DNA of 64,000 bases from Clostridiales bacterium (GCA_017889345.1 JAGHEJ010000003.1:1-64000); one strand, 5' to 3'; counted from the stretch's first letter, positions 35,974 through 45,987 are shown. The notes: generated by a model not told the origin, from the letters alone. Numbers and translations are program-made.

Positions 35974-36732
35974 TTATCTAACACTATTAAGCATCGACCA
36001 CATTTCATCAACAGTTGTTATACCTTTACTTGACATTTGATACGCTCTTTGAGCTAAAAGCATTTCTGTCATTTCCTGAGATACATCAACGTTTGACATT
36101 TCTAAATGATTTTGATAAAGATCTGAGTTAACTTGAAACATTATAATATCTTGGCTAACTGGCACAAATTTATTATCACCTTTAGAAATAAGTGAATCAT
36201 TTCCTGATGCGTCGTATAAATTTATTTTTCCAATAGATTGTCCATTTGATGTTGATATAAAACCACTTTTATCTATTACAAGATTTGTATTTGTAAGTCC
36301 TGTATTTAATGGATCAATTCCAGCATCATAAGTAACTTCAATTAAATTTCCATCTTTATCTGTTAATCTACCAAATGTATCTACATTTAAAGATCCATTT
36401 CTTGTATAAAATACTTGTCCATTTCCATCAGTTATTTTAAAAAATCCATTTCCATCAATAGCAACATCTGTATTCATTCCTGTGGATTGAAGAGATCCTT
36501 GGTTTTTATTTCTAGTTATTTGTGATATCTTCACTCCATTTCCAATCAGAGAAATATTTTCAGAAGTTGGAATACCTTTTCCATTTAAATCTTTATAAAA
36601 CAAATTTGCAAAGGAACTGTCAATTTTTTTGTATCCATGTGTATTTATGTTTACCATATTATTTGCTATTATATCTAATTTTTGTTGCTGAGCCATCATT
36701 CCCGTTCTACTCGTATTTAAAATGTGAAACAT
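35974..36732 (-). CDS. flgG: Flagellar distal rod protein FlgG
   Basis: 252 residues. The N-terminal rod-protein helix (GMMAQQQKLDIIANNMVNIN) and the C-terminal signature SNVDVSQEMTEMLLAQRAYQ are those of FlgG-type rod/hook proteins. GNGFFKITDGNGQVFYTRNG marks the central domain. FlgG forms the distal rod that links the basal body to the hook. It is the last gene of the flagellar operon. An assignment to the FlhP branch of the same family is also possible. Confidence 0.88.
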   Translation of the reverse strand: MFHILNTSRTGMMAQQQKLDIIANNMVNINTHGYKKIDSSFANLFYKDLNGKGIPTSENISLIGNGVKISQITRNKNQGSLQSTGMNTDVAIDGNGFFKITDGNGQVFYTRNGSLNVDTFGRLTDKDGNLIEVTYDAGIDPLNTGLTNTNLVIDKSGFISTSNGQSIGKINLYDASGNDSLISKGDNKFVPVSQDIIMFQVNSDLYQNHLEMSNVDVSQEMTEMLLAQRAYQMSSKGITTVDEMWSMLNSVR

Positions 36733-36750
36733 TTATCCTCCACTCCTAGC

Positions 36751-37512
36751 TTATACTTTTCCAATTTCATTTGCAGAAATTCTCAAACTCTCGTCTAAAT
36801 ATTTTAAAACTTTCATGCTACTCTCAAAACTTCTAAGTGTGTTTGTTAAATTTACCATTTCTTCTGCTGCATCAACTTGGGAACTTTCAAGCATTCCATT
36901 TTGCACTCTAGTATTTACAGATTCAAAAGGTTCTTGTCCCTTATATAAATTATAAGCAACCTTTTCTAATGTCGTATAATCTCTAAAACTTGAAATTCTC
37001 AATTTGTAAGTTGGATTTCCTTCAACAATTAAATTATTATTTCCATCAATCCCAATGTTTATTGCTCCTTCAATATTTATTGACTCATAATTTCCAGTAC
37101 TTAAATTCACTCCCATAACTGATGCTCCTGAAGAAGTTTTAAGATTTCCTTGAATATCAATTATAAAAGCTCCATCTCTTGTATAAAATTCTTCTTCTCC
37201 TTGACGCACTGTAAAAAATCCCGCACCATCTAATGCAAAGTCCGTCATCTTATCTGTTCTTTTAAAGGATCCTTGATTAAACTTGGTTCTTGTTGATTCT
37301 ATTTTACTTCCTATAGACATCTCACCTAAACTTCTAGATCCTCCCAAAGTTCCATCTCTATTTGACATCATAACTTTATCAAATTGAGAAATTATAAGCT
37401 CATCAGGTTTAAAACCTGGAGTATTTACATTAGCTAAATTATTTGTAATTACTCCTTGTTTTGCTTCAAGCGTTACCAAACTTGAAATTGCTGTATACAT
37501 CCCCCTAATCAT
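36751..37512 (-). CDS. flgF: Flagellar rod protein FlgF
   Basis: 253 residues. ITNNLANVNTPGFK near residue 22 is the rod-protein N-terminal signature and VDAAEEMVNLTNTLRSFESS the C-terminal one, with LDGAGFFTVRQGEEEFYTRDG between. It forms the proximal part of the rod. It lies 18 bases upstream of flgG. The FlhO name used in Bacillus would fit as well. Confidence 0.85.
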   Translation of the reverse strand: MIRGMYTAISSLVTLEAKQGVITNNLANVNTPGFKPDELIISQFDKVMMSNRDGTLGGSRSLGEMSIGSKIESTRTKFNQGSFKRTDKMTDFALDGAGFFTVRQGEEEFYTRDGAFIIDIQGNLKTSSGASVMGVNLSTGNYESINIEGAINIGIDGNNNLIVEGNPTYKLRISSFRDYTTLEKVAYNLYKGQEPFESVNTRVQNGMLESSQVDAAEEMVNLTNTLRSFESSMKVLKYLDESLRISANEIGKV

Positions 37513-37539
37513 AACTACACTCCACTAATTTTTAATTTT

Positions 37540-37812
37540 TCAACTATGTTCTTTTGAAATTTCATTCTTCAAATTATTTATTTCATCACGAAGAAAATTT
37601 ATTTCCCTTTGAAGTTCAAAAATTGTCTCTCCAAATTCGTGCCTAAATGAAAGTAAATCAGATTTATAACTTTTCTCATCAAAATCTGATTTACTCATTA
37701 TCATATTAAAATTTGTTTTCTTCCCAAAAAACTTTTTGTTTATAACTGGTGATATTTTGAAATAATACACACAAACAGTTAATGTGATAATCATTGATAA
37801 AAATATTAACAC
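37540..37812 (-). CDS. Small membrane-anchored coiled-coil protein in the flagellar operon
   Basis: 90 residues. An N-terminal transmembrane segment (residues 2-18), a basic linker and a C-terminal coiled coil (FELQREINFLRDEINNLKNE, about 63-82). It lies between fliA and flgF, a place where clostridia often have a small unnamed gene. No family recognised; an accessory role in flagellar assembly is inferred from position only. Confidence 0.6.
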   Translation of the reverse strand: MLIFLSMIITLTVCVYYFKISPVINKKFFGKKTNFNMIMSKSDFDEKSYKSDLLSFRHEFGETIFELQREINFLRDEINNLKNEISKEHS

Positions 37813-37843
37813 TAGGTATTTCCCCTTTTAATTTACTATCTCA

Positions 37844-38647
37844 TTATCCAAGATTAACGTTTGAATAATGATATTTTTCCATTAAACCTTTAAGATTTTT
37901 AAGTGCCCTATTATGGATCTGACACACTCTTGATTCTGATACCTCTAATATTTTTCCAATTTCTTTAAGAGTCATACCTTTAATGTAATAATAATAAATA
38001 ACTTTCCTATCTTTATCTTTCAAATTATTTATCGCCTTTCCTAAATAATGTGTAAGCTCTTTATCTTCTAAAGCTCCCTCTGGGCTTGGACTTGTTGTAT
38101 CTTTAATTGTGTTAATAAGAGATACATTATCATCATCAGAAAAGATTACACTTTCAAGGGAAGTTTTTGAAATATAATTTATATAATTTTCAATTGTTCC
38201 TATTTCATCCAAAGATATTCTCATATAATCTGCAATATCTTTAGCTGTTGGTTCTCTCATAAGAGAATTTCTTAGCTCTTCAATAGCTAAGTTATATTTA
38301 TTTAACTTGTCCATAATCCCTTTAGACACAGGACTATTCTTTCTAATTTCATCAATCATCGCACCTTTTATTCTTATAGATGCGTAAGTTGAAAACTTCA
38401 TACCTTTACTTTCATCAAATTTACTAAATGCATCCATAAGCCCAATCATTCCATATCCAACTAAATCTTCAAACTCTATATATTTAGATTTTCCTGTAAT
38501 GACTTTAGATGCAATATATTTAACAATAGGTATATAATTTTCAAGAATTATTTCTTCTTTATCACTTAAACCATCACTGTTTGTACTTTTTTTATGCTCG
38601 TCTAATTGATGCGTTTCTCTAGTTTTAGTGACTTGTGCTACCATCAT
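37844..38647 (-). CDS. fliA: Flagellar sigma factor FliA (sigma-28/SigD/WhiG type)
   Basis: 267 residues. Region 2 (DLVGYGMIGLMDAFSKFD, KFSTYASIRIKGAMIDEIR), region 3 (REPTAKDIADYM) and region 4 (MTLKEIGKILEVSESRVCQI) are all present. It directs RNA polymerase to late flagellar, motility and autolysin genes. The GGAGG site precedes two adjacent ATG codons. No anti-sigma factor flgM is in the window. Position after flhF/flhG is typical of clostridia. Confidence 0.95.
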   Translation of the reverse strand: MMVAQVTKTRETHQLDEHKKSTNSDGLSDKEEIILENYIPIVKYIASKVITGKSKYIEFEDLVGYGMIGLMDAFSKFDESKGMKFSTYASIRIKGAMIDEIRKNSPVSKGIMDKLNKYNLAIEELRNSLMREPTAKDIADYMRISLDEIGTIENYINYISKTSLESVIFSDDDNVSLINTIKDTTSPSPEGALEDKELTHYLGKAINNLKDKDRKVIYYYYIKGMTLKEIGKILEVSESRVCQIHNRALKNLKGLMEKYHYSNVNLG

Positions 38648-38689
38648 AATTTCCTCCTAAGTTTAAAAAACATTCCCCCAGTAAATTTT

Positions 38690-39421
38690 TTAATTTAAGA
38701 TATTAACTATGAAGTCAAAAAAGTTTTTGTTTTTACTTTCTGAATTTGTTATGTTGTGTAAATAAAGTTTTTCACCTGTCTTATATAAATCAATATTTGA
38801 ATTGTGATTCATCACAATATCAAAAATGTTAATTTCTACTTCACAAATTTGCTTAATTTTATATATAAAATTTTTGGAATACTCGTCCCAATTTAAATTT
38901 TTATTATCCCCAAGCATAATCACATTAAAAGTTTGTCCTTTTAACATATCATTTGATAATTTTGAAATAACTTTTTTCAAGCTCTCTTCACTAGTATCTG
39001 CTAAAATCAAAATATTATCACTAATTTTTAAAATTTTAGAAGTAAACTCATCAAAAATGTTTGTAGAATTAAAAATTACCATCTCTAAATTTTTAAATTC
39101 ATCTTCATTCATTAAACTAGAAATTTTTAAAATCTCTTGATTGTACTTACTCTTAAAAATGTCTTGAGTAAAAATATTTTCAGTAAGTAAATAGGTAATG
39201 TTTGCATCAATAATACTCATAGATTTTGAGTGATTCGTATTGTTTTCATTATTTTTCAATACTATTACTTCTTTGTGATTCTTTTTTATGTTGTAAACTA
39301 ACTTATGAATAAAAACATCTGGCTCTTTTATTGTGCAATCTACAAAGGAAAGAACTTTTAAAGTCTTTTGAAGAGATTTACTCTTCAAAAGATTCACTAA
39401 AGAATTTAGTTGCTCATCCAT
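38690..39421 (-). CDS. FlhG-like protein lacking the P-loop
   Basis: 243 residues, placed exactly where flhG (a MinD-like ATPase that sets flagellar number) normally lies between flhF and fliA. Its ATG shares one base with the flhF stop. The start MDEQLNSLVNLL and the next strand-helix-strand align with FlhG, but where FlhG has KGGVGKS this protein reads VDCTIKEPDV, so the Walker A motif is gone. The later strands (NLEMVIFNST, NILILADTS) keep the fold pattern. It is probably a degenerate, non-hydrolysing FlhG that may still bind FlhF or FliA. An unrelated replacement is less likely. Confidence 0.65.
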   Translation of the reverse strand: MDEQLNSLVNLLKSKSLQKTLKVLSFVDCTIKEPDVFIHKLVYNIKKNHKEVIVLKNNENNTNHSKSMSIIDANITYLLTENIFTQDIFKSKYNQEILKISSLMNEDEFKNLEMVIFNSTNIFDEFTSKILKISDNILILADTSEESLKKVISKLSNDMLKGQTFNVIMLGDNKNLNWDEYSKNFIYKIKQICEVEINIFDIVMNHNSNIDLYKTGEKLYLHNITNSESKNKNFFDFIVNILN

Positions 39422-41013
39422 TACATATCCTCCTCACCTAAAATCATATCTAAAATTTCCTTCTTATCAGCCTTCTTAATATCAAGGGGAACCTCTTGAC
39501 CAATGGTTACAAAACTTATTGGAAGAGCTGTTTTATAACAAATATTTGCAAACACTCCAAAGCTATTAGTCTCATCAAGTTTCGTAACTATTACATTTTT
39601 AAACTTAATTCCCTTAAATGAATTTATAAATAAATCTATATCTTGTTGTTTCATTCCCGCATTAACAACTAAACTTATTTGATCAGATGGAATTGATTGA
39701 ATAAACATATTTAACTCATTTAACTGAATTATATTTTTATTGCTTCTTCCAACTGTATCTATTAAAACAACATCACAAGACCTCATACTTTCAAAAACAA
39801 TTTTTATATCATTTAAAGTTGTTACAGATTTATAAGGAATATTCATAATATCTGCATACATTTTAAGTTGCTCAACAGCTCCAACTCTAAATGTATCAAT
39901 TGTTACAAGGCCAACTTTTTTGTTTAAATTAAGAGAAAACATTCCCGCAAGTTTTGCAACAGTTGTAGTTTTTCCAGATCCTGTTGGTCCAACAGCAATA
40001 AGCTTACTATAATTATCACTGTTATCAATCTTTATAATGTTTGAGAAAACCCCTCTTAAATATTTTCTTACAGCATTTTTATCCATAAGCTCTTCAGGCG
40101 TTAAAGTACAATTTGATTTTATTTGGTCATAAAGTTCTTTGCATATATCTTGCTCTGTTAAAATTTCATCTAAGCAATTAAATGAAACTCCATTACTTCC
40201 ATTAGCAATTCCCTTTACGATATTTTTTATCTCTTTAATCTCCTGTTTTAAATTTTCTGTATTTTGATTTTGCAATTCATATTGTTTAAAAATTGAATTT
40301 TCAATTTGATTTACAATGGCAAGCCCTTCTTCTTGTTTTATTGCAAGAGTATTTTCATTTGAAGGTTTAAAAGTTTGAGAATTATTTACCATCATGTCAG
40401 AAAATTTTTGTCCATCATTATTAACTTTATTTTCTCCAAAAGAATTTCTAAAAATCTGTTGATTTATCGCTGCTGAATTTAAATCCATAATTGAACTTTG
40501 TACATTGTTGTTATTTTCAATAGGAAGTCCTTCTTTAGAAATTCTATCCATATTTGGCTTATATGGATTTTGTATTTCTTCACTCATTCTGTTTGATAAA
40601 GAATTCTGTGCTTCAGGATTAAATATTTTTTGCTTCTCTTCAAAAAGTTTGTTGTAATAACTCATAGATTGAGAATTATCTTGTTTTGTATAAGCATTCT
40701 GTACATAATTTCCATTAATTTGTTTGCTAACTTCTCCAACAGACTGAATATTTTCAATCTCTTTATTTGAATAATCAGATGCAGAGTTTAAAACTTCAGC
40801 TTTAGCTTCATTTGTTATGTACTTATTCTCAAGGGCACTTTCCCTATTCATAAGCCCAACTGTAACTTCGAGCTTTTTACCTGAAAAAAAACCTTTTACC
40901 CCTGGCTGACGCACCATTCTTTGACTAATGATGTAAGCATCATCTCCCAATTCATGCTTAATTCTAAATAAAGCTTCATTGATATTGTCAACTAAATATT
41001 TCCTAATTATCAT
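39421..41013 (-). CDS. flhF: Flagellar SRP-like GTPase FlhF
   Basis: 530 residues. An N-terminal B domain (KHELGDDAYIISQRMVRQPG), a long Asn/Gln/Ser-rich linker at about 95-260, and an NG GTPase domain. The P loop is GPTGSGKTTT at about 342-351, then IDTFRVGAVEQL, VVLIDTVGRS and NVIVTKLDET. FlhF places the flagellar basal body and recruits early components. It overlaps flhA by 11 bases and touches the flhG-like gene, so all are translationally coupled. Confidence 0.95.
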   Translation of the reverse strand: MIIRKYLVDNINEALFRIKHELGDDAYIISQRMVRQPGVKGFFSGKKLEVTVGLMNRESALENKYITNEAKAEVLNSASDYSNKEIENIQSVGEVSKQINGNYVQNAYTKQDNSQSMSYYNKLFEEKQKIFNPEAQNSLSNRMSEEIQNPYKPNMDRISKEGLPIENNNNVQSSIMDLNSAAINQQIFRNSFGENKVNNDGQKFSDMMVNNSQTFKPSNENTLAIKQEEGLAIVNQIENSIFKQYELQNQNTENLKQEIKEIKNIVKGIANGSNGVSFNCLDEILTEQDICKELYDQIKSNCTLTPEELMDKNAVRKYLRGVFSNIIKIDNSDNYSKLIAVGPTGSGKTTTVAKLAGMFSLNLNKKVGLVTIDTFRVGAVEQLKMYADIMNIPYKSVTTLNDIKIVFESMRSCDVVLIDTVGRSNKNIIQLNELNMFIQSIPSDQISLVVNAGMKQQDIDLFINSFKGIKFKNVIVTKLDETNSFGVFANICYKTALPISFVTIGQEVPLDIKKADKKEILDMILGEEDM

Positions 41014-43105
41014 CTATCTCTACCATCCTATCGTTTACTATTTGAATATCAGGTGTTATTTCATTTAAAGAAATTACAAATAAATCTCCGAATACCAATT
41101 CTGTAAACCTTTTAAAGGCTGACCTTATTCGTGGAGAAACGAGAATAACTGGTTGACTATAATTAAATTGAACTCTCTTTATTGTGTAACTTATTGCCTC
41201 AAATATTTTTCTAGATAAACTTGGCTCTAAAGCTATGAAATTTCCCTGAGTTGATTTTTGAATACTCTTTGACATTAACTCCTCAAGTTTTGGACTCAAA
41301 GTAACAACGACTATTTTTTTGTTTTCATCTGCAAACATATTTGAAATTACTCTATTTAACGTAAATCTCACATGCTCACTTAAAACATCTACGTCTTTTG
41401 TAAGTCTTGCATTGTCTGCTAAACTCTCAAAGATTGTAACTAAATCTTTAATAGGAATTCTTTCCTTAAGAAGATTTTGCAAAACTTTTTGTACTTCTCC
41501 TATGCTCATAAGATCTGGTACAAGTTCTTCCACAACGGTTGGATATTTTTCTTTCAAAACATCCATTATCTCTTTTACTTCCTGTCTTCCTAAAAGTTCA
41601 TATGCCCTATTCTTTATTGTCTCAGTAACGTGAGTTACAATTATAGTAGTTGGATCAATAACGGTTAAACCTAAAAGCTCTGCTTCTTCTCTTGAAGATT
41701 TTTCAATCCACTTTGCATCAAGTCCAAAGGTTGGATCTTTTGTTGTTAATCCTTGTATGCTATCTAATCCATCACTAGATGTAGAAATAGCCATAAGCAT
41801 ATTTGGAATAACCTCCACTTTAATTGCTATTGTTCCCCAAATTTTTAACACGTATTCGTTACTCTTAAGTTGTAAATTATCCCTTATTCTTATTGGTTTT
41901 AATAAAAGTCCCATCTCAAGAGCAACTTGTCGTCTAATAGATGCGATTCTATTTAACAAATCTCCTCCATTTTTCTCATCAGCCAAAGGAATTAAACCAT
42001 ATCCAATTTCTAACTCTATTGGCTCAATTAAAACAAGCTTACTAATATTTTCTGGCTCACTGCTTTGAGCTTCTGCTTCAGCTTCTGCTTCTTTCTGTGC
42101 TTTCAATGATTCATCTAAAACTTCCTGATTTTTCTTCTTATCATCTTTCGTAAGAAGAAAACCTGCTGCCCCAGTTAATAATGCTAAAATCAAAAATGGT
42201 AAAGTTGGAAGACCTGGTATGATTGCAAGAAGAGTTAAGATTCCTGATGCTGTTAATAAAACCATAGGAAATTCTGTAAATTGAGTTGTAAGAGCACGGC
42301 TTAAGTTTGTTCCATCTCCAGCTCTTGTAACAATAATTCCTGATGCTGTAGAAATTAAAAGAGCTGGAATTTGTGATACTAATCCATCTCCAACTGTTAA
42401 ACGAACATAAGTTGAAGCTGCTTCTCCAATTTCCATGCCCATCATCATTGAACCAATTACAATACCTGCAATAACGTTTATTAAAGTTACAATAATACCA
42501 GCTATGGCATCTCCTTTAACAAACTTTGAAGCTCCATCCATTGATCCATAAAAATCAGCTTCTAATTGAAGATTCTTTCTTCTCTTTTTCGCTTCTTCTT
42601 CTGTTATAATTCCTGAATTTAAATCAGCATCAATACTCATTTGTTTTCCAGGCATAGCATCTAATGTAAATCTAGCTGAAACCTCAGATACCCTTCCAGC
42701 TCCATTTGTTATAACTAAAAATTGAATAATTACAATAATCAAAAAGATAATTATTCCAACTACATAGTTTCCTCCAATAACAAAATTTCCAAAAGCTTCA
42801 ATTATACTTCCACCACTTGCAGTGGATAAAATAGATCTTGTTGAAGAAACATTTATTGCAAGTCTAAATAAAGTCGTTACAAGCAAAACACTTGGAAAAA
42901 CTGAAAACTGTAAAACTTCTGATGAAAATATTGTTATAAGAAGAATTACTACTGACACTGTAATATTAATTGCGATTAATATATCTAAAATAAAAGATGG
43001 CATTGGAATAATTATCATAAGTACAATGCCAATTATCCCAGCTGCCACCGCAATATCTACAATATCTTCCTTTTTTAACCCGCCTATCTTTTTTGTATTT
43101 TCCAA
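41003..43105 (-). CDS. flhA: Flagellar export gate protein FlhA
   Basis: 700 residues. About eight transmembrane segments lie in residues 1-330. The FHIPEP-family signature is seen as GRVSEVSARFTLDAMPGKQM and SMDGASKFVKGDAIAG, and the cytoplasmic domain covers residues about 350-700. FlhA forms the nonameric ring of the flagellar type III export apparatus, docks substrate-chaperone complexes and takes part in proton-driven export. It lies between fliR-flhB and flhF in the motA-to-flgG operon. Confidence 0.97.
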   Translation of the reverse strand: MENTKKIGGLKKEDIVDIAVAAGIIGIVLMIIIPMPSFILDILIAINITVSVVILLITIFSSEVLQFSVFPSVLLVTTLFRLAINVSSTRSILSTASGGSIIEAFGNFVIGGNYVVGIIIFLIIVIIQFLVITNGAGRVSEVSARFTLDAMPGKQMSIDADLNSGIITEEEAKKRRKNLQLEADFYGSMDGASKFVKGDAIAGIIVTLINVIAGIVIGSMMMGMEIGEAASTYVRLTVGDGLVSQIPALLISTASGIIVTRAGDGTNLSRALTTQFTEFPMVLLTASGILTLLAIIPGLPTLPFLILALLTGAAGFLLTKDDKKKNQEVLDESLKAQKEAEAEAEAQSSEPENISKLVLIEPIELEIGYGLIPLADEKNGGDLLNRIASIRRQVALEMGLLLKPIRIRDNLQLKSNEYVLKIWGTIAIKVEVIPNMLMAISTSSDGLDSIQGLTTKDPTFGLDAKWIEKSSREEAELLGLTVIDPTTIIVTHVTETIKNRAYELLGRQEVKEIMDVLKEKYPTVVEELVPDLMSIGEVQKVLQNLLKERIPIKDLVTIFESLADNARLTKDVDVLSEHVRFTLNRVISNMFADENKKIVVVTLSPKLEELMSKSIQKSTQGNFIALEPSLSRKIFEAISYTIKRVQFNYSQPVILVSPRIRSAFKRFTELVFGDLFVISLNEITPDIQIVNDRMVEIDDN

Positions 43106-43130
43106 TTAAATAATTCCTTCCCATATGTAT

Positions 43131-44969
43131 TTATAATTTCTTACTATTAAGTTTAAATATGTAGGTTAAAATATCCGCAACCGCCTTATAAATTTCTTGA
43201 GGAATTTCTCTATCAAGCTCAACATTTTTATAAATAAATCTTGCCAAATATTTATCTTCTACTATTGGAACATTATGCTCTTGTGCAATCTCTTTTATTC
43301 TGTATGCCATGTGATTAATTCCTTTTGCAACAAGTTTCGGTGCCATATCTTCTCCTTGTTTATATCTAAGTGCAACAGATATATGAGTTGGATTTGTTAT
43401 TATAACTGACGAATCTTTTACATTTGACATCATGTTTTGCATAATAATTTGTTTTCCCATTTGTTTAATTTGAGCTTTAACTTCTGGATCTCCCTCTGTT
43501 TGTTTAAACTCATCTTTAACTTCTTGCTTTGTCATTTTCAATTTCTTTTTGTATCTAAATTTCTCAATTGCAAAATCTAAAACTCCAAGAACTCCAACTA
43601 TCATAAAAATTTTCATGAAGATTCCTTTAAAGATTGGAACTATTGAATCAAAACAATATTTTATACGAAGATTTGAAAGCCTAAAAAAATCTTCCAAATG
43701 ATCAACAATAAATTCGTAAGATATATAACACAAAATTCCAATTACAATAGAATCTCTAAATAAATCAAATAAAGATTTTAAACTAAATATATTTTTAAAA
43801 GTGCTAATAGGATTTGATTCTTTAAAGCTCGGCTTTAAAAGTTTTGGAGTTAACAAAAAACCTGTTTGAATAAGATTTCCAATCACTGCAAGAAGAACAA
43901 ACATAAGACTAGGCACAAGTATTATGATTAAAACTTTAAAAGTTAAATTCTTAAAAATATCCACCACGTCATACATTCCATAATTAAAAACAATTCCATC
44001 CCCAAGAAAATAAATCATAATTTCTTTGAGCTCTCCGATTATAAAATTCCTCATGAGTAAAACTCCCAAGATTCCCAAAAATGAAATAGCTGAAATTAAA
44101 AATGCAGATTTTGCAACATTTCCTTCTTCTCTCGTCTTCTTTAATTTTTGTGGTGTAGGCTCTTCTGTTTTATCATCGGAGAAAACAAAAAGAATTGGTG
44201 CAAAAGAGAAAAGTTTAAACATTAAATCATTAAAGTCAGTGTACATATTTAAAAATCTTGTGAAAATAAATTTTACACTTAAAATTAAAAGAGAGATTGT
44301 TACAGCAATCTTAAATGGAAAGCTAACAATTATCATATTTATTTTTGGAATTATTCTTGATATTATACCTAGAATAATATCTACAAAAATTAAAATCACA
44401 AAAATTGGAAGAATTATCATAAATGAAGATTTAAAAATTGTAAAAGTCGCCTCAACAAAACTGCTTAAAACATCTCCAGTTATATTTAAATCCCCAATTT
44501 TTATTCTGTTATAACTGTATATAAACGCTCTTATAAAATAATGGTGTCCATTTAACAAAATGAAAACCGTTAAAGATATCCAGTAAAAAAATTTCTCTAT
44601 AATACTTGAATTATTATTTGTCATTGGGTCAAACACTTGAGCTGAAGAAAATCCTCCTTGAGAATCTAAAATTGATCCAATTCCACTAAAAAGTTGAAAT
44701 AATAAATTTACAAAAATTCCAAGAAGAACTCCAATAATTCCTTCTGAAAAAATTAAAAAAATATACTGCACCTCATTTTGTACAGTAATTTTTAAGTTTG
44801 GATATATTGTTGAAAACAAAATAAATGAGAGAAAAAATGAAAAAATTATTTTGAAAATGTTATGTACTCCTTTTGGAAAAAAAACTGGTGAAACTACAAT
44901 AAATGCACTAACTCTTACCATAATTAAAAACAAAATTTTTAAATCTAATTCGTTAAACACAAAACTCAC
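43131..44969 (-). CDS. fliR-flhB: FliR-FlhB fusion protein of the flagellar export gate
   Basis: 612 residues. Residues 1-255 are FliR (six membrane segments, IFSEGIIGVLLGI, DSQGGFSSAQVFDP). Residues about 259-612 are FlhB, beginning DKTEEPTPQKLKKTREEGN, with four more membrane segments and the autocleavage motif NPTH at about 526. FliR and FlhB form the export gate, and FlhB cleavage switches export from rod/hook to filament proteins. The same fusion is known in clostridia. The ATG directly follows the fliQ stop codon. Confidence 0.96.
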   Translation of the reverse strand: MSFVFNELDLKILFLIMVRVSAFIVVSPVFFPKGVHNIFKIIFSFFLSFILFSTIYPNLKITVQNEVQYIFLIFSEGIIGVLLGIFVNLLFQLFSGIGSILDSQGGFSSAQVFDPMTNNNSSIIEKFFYWISLTVFILLNGHHYFIRAFIYSYNRIKIGDLNITGDVLSSFVEATFTIFKSSFMIILPIFVILIFVDIILGIISRIIPKINMIIVSFPFKIAVTISLLILSVKFIFTRFLNMYTDFNDLMFKLFSFAPILFVFSDDKTEEPTPQKLKKTREEGNVAKSAFLISAISFLGILGVLLMRNFIIGELKEIMIYFLGDGIVFNYGMYDVVDIFKNLTFKVLIIILVPSLMFVLLAVIGNLIQTGFLLTPKLLKPSFKESNPISTFKNIFSLKSLFDLFRDSIVIGILCYISYEFIVDHLEDFFRLSNLRIKYCFDSIVPIFKGIFMKIFMIVGVLGVLDFAIEKFRYKKKLKMTKQEVKDEFKQTEGDPEVKAQIKQMGKQIIMQNMMSNVKDSSVIITNPTHISVALRYKQGEDMAPKLVAKGINHMAYRIKEIAQEHNVPIVEDKYLARFIYKNVELDREIPQEIYKAVADILTYIFKLNSKKL

Positions 44970-45242
44970 CTAGCCAACTGTAATTTTCTTCACAATATCA
45001 AACAAAGTTTCTGTAAATATAATCATTTGTTTTATTATTGTAGGTGCCATTAAAATTCCCATAACTCCAAGAATCAAAAGTTTTGGAACAAAAGTTAAAC
45101 TTTGATCATTTAAATGTGTAACTGCCTGAATGATACTTATAAGAATTCCAATTATCATTGTAACCAACAAAAATGGAAGAGAGATTTTAAATCCAACAAT
45201 CAAAGCTCTTTTTAAAACTCCTATTGCTAAGTTTTGACTCAT
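44970..45242 (-). CDS. fliQ: Flagellar export protein FliQ
   Basis: 90 residues from the ATG at 45242 (GGAGGG upstream); it overlaps the fliP stop in an ATGA. Two hydrophobic helices with SLPFLLVTMIIGILISIIQA and QSLTFVPKLL, the FliQ signature. It is a subunit of the core export complex FliPQR. Confidence 0.95.
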   Translation of the reverse strand: MSQNLAIGVLKRALIVGFKISLPFLLVTMIIGILISIIQAVTHLNDQSLTFVPKLLILGVMGILMAPTIIKQMIIFTETLFDIVKKITVG

Positions 45243-45982
45243 TGTATCCCTCCAAAACTTAAAAATAGAGATTTGATTACAAGCTTCCATCCATCAACCA
45301 AAACAATCAAAAGAATTTTAAATGGTAAAGAAATTATAGCTGGCGACACCATCATCATTCCCATTGCCATCAAAATACTTGCGATAACCATATCGATTAC
45401 TAAAAATGGAATGAAAATTAAAAATCCAATTTGAAATGAAGTTTTTATTTCACTTAAAGCAAAAGCTGGCATAAGCGTTGTCATTGGAAGAGAAGCTGAT
45501 AAAATTTCTCCTTCATATTTTGAAAGCTCAATAAATAATTCCAAATCATCTTTTCTCGTTTGAGCAAACATAAACTCTTTAAGTGGAATTACACCTTTAG
45601 TGTAAGCCTCTTTAGTTGAAATTTCTTTGTTCATATAAGGAACAATTGCCTCTTTATTAATTCTTTGGCCAACAGGCATCATTATAAAAAATGTAAGCAT
45701 CATTGATAATCCAATTAAAACTATACTTGGAATAGAGTTTTGAAGTCCTGAAGCATTTTTCAAAAAAGCAAAAGTTACAACTATTCTCGTAAAACTCGTT
45801 GTCATTATAATAAGCATTGGCAATACCGTTAAAAGGGTTAAAAATATCATTAGCTCAACATTTTTATTTATAAATCCATCTACTCCACTATTTGAAAGCA
45901 TGTTTGAAGCATTGACTTTGTGTTTTAAAAAAATTAAACACACAAAAGTTACAAACCCTATTCTCTTTATAAATTTTTTCAT
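45239..45982 (-). CDS. fliP: Flagellar export protein FliP
   Basis: 247 residues from the ATG at 45982, 8 bases after AAGGAG; an in-frame GTG two codons earlier is too close to that site. A signal-like N-terminus, then TSFTRIVVTFAFLKNASG, SLPMTTLMPAFALSEIKTSF and GFLIFIPFLVIDMVIASILM, diagnostic for FliP. It forms the pentameric core of the export gate with FliQ and FliR. Confidence 0.96.
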   Translation of the reverse strand: MKKFIKRIGFVTFVCLIFLKHKVNASNMLSNSGVDGFINKNVELMIFLTLLTVLPMLIIMTTSFTRIVVTFAFLKNASGLQNSIPSIVLIGLSMMLTFFIMMPVGQRINKEAIVPYMNKEISTKEAYTKGVIPLKEFMFAQTRKDDLELFIELSKYEGEILSASLPMTTLMPAFALSEIKTSFQIGFLIFIPFLVIDMVIASILMAMGMMMVSPAIISLPFKILLIVLVDGWKLVIKSLFLSFGGIQ

Positions 45983-45987
45983 AACCA

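Noticed and set aside
41319-42068. Plus-strand frames opposite flhA
   Set aside because: Antisense shadows of a well-conserved gene.
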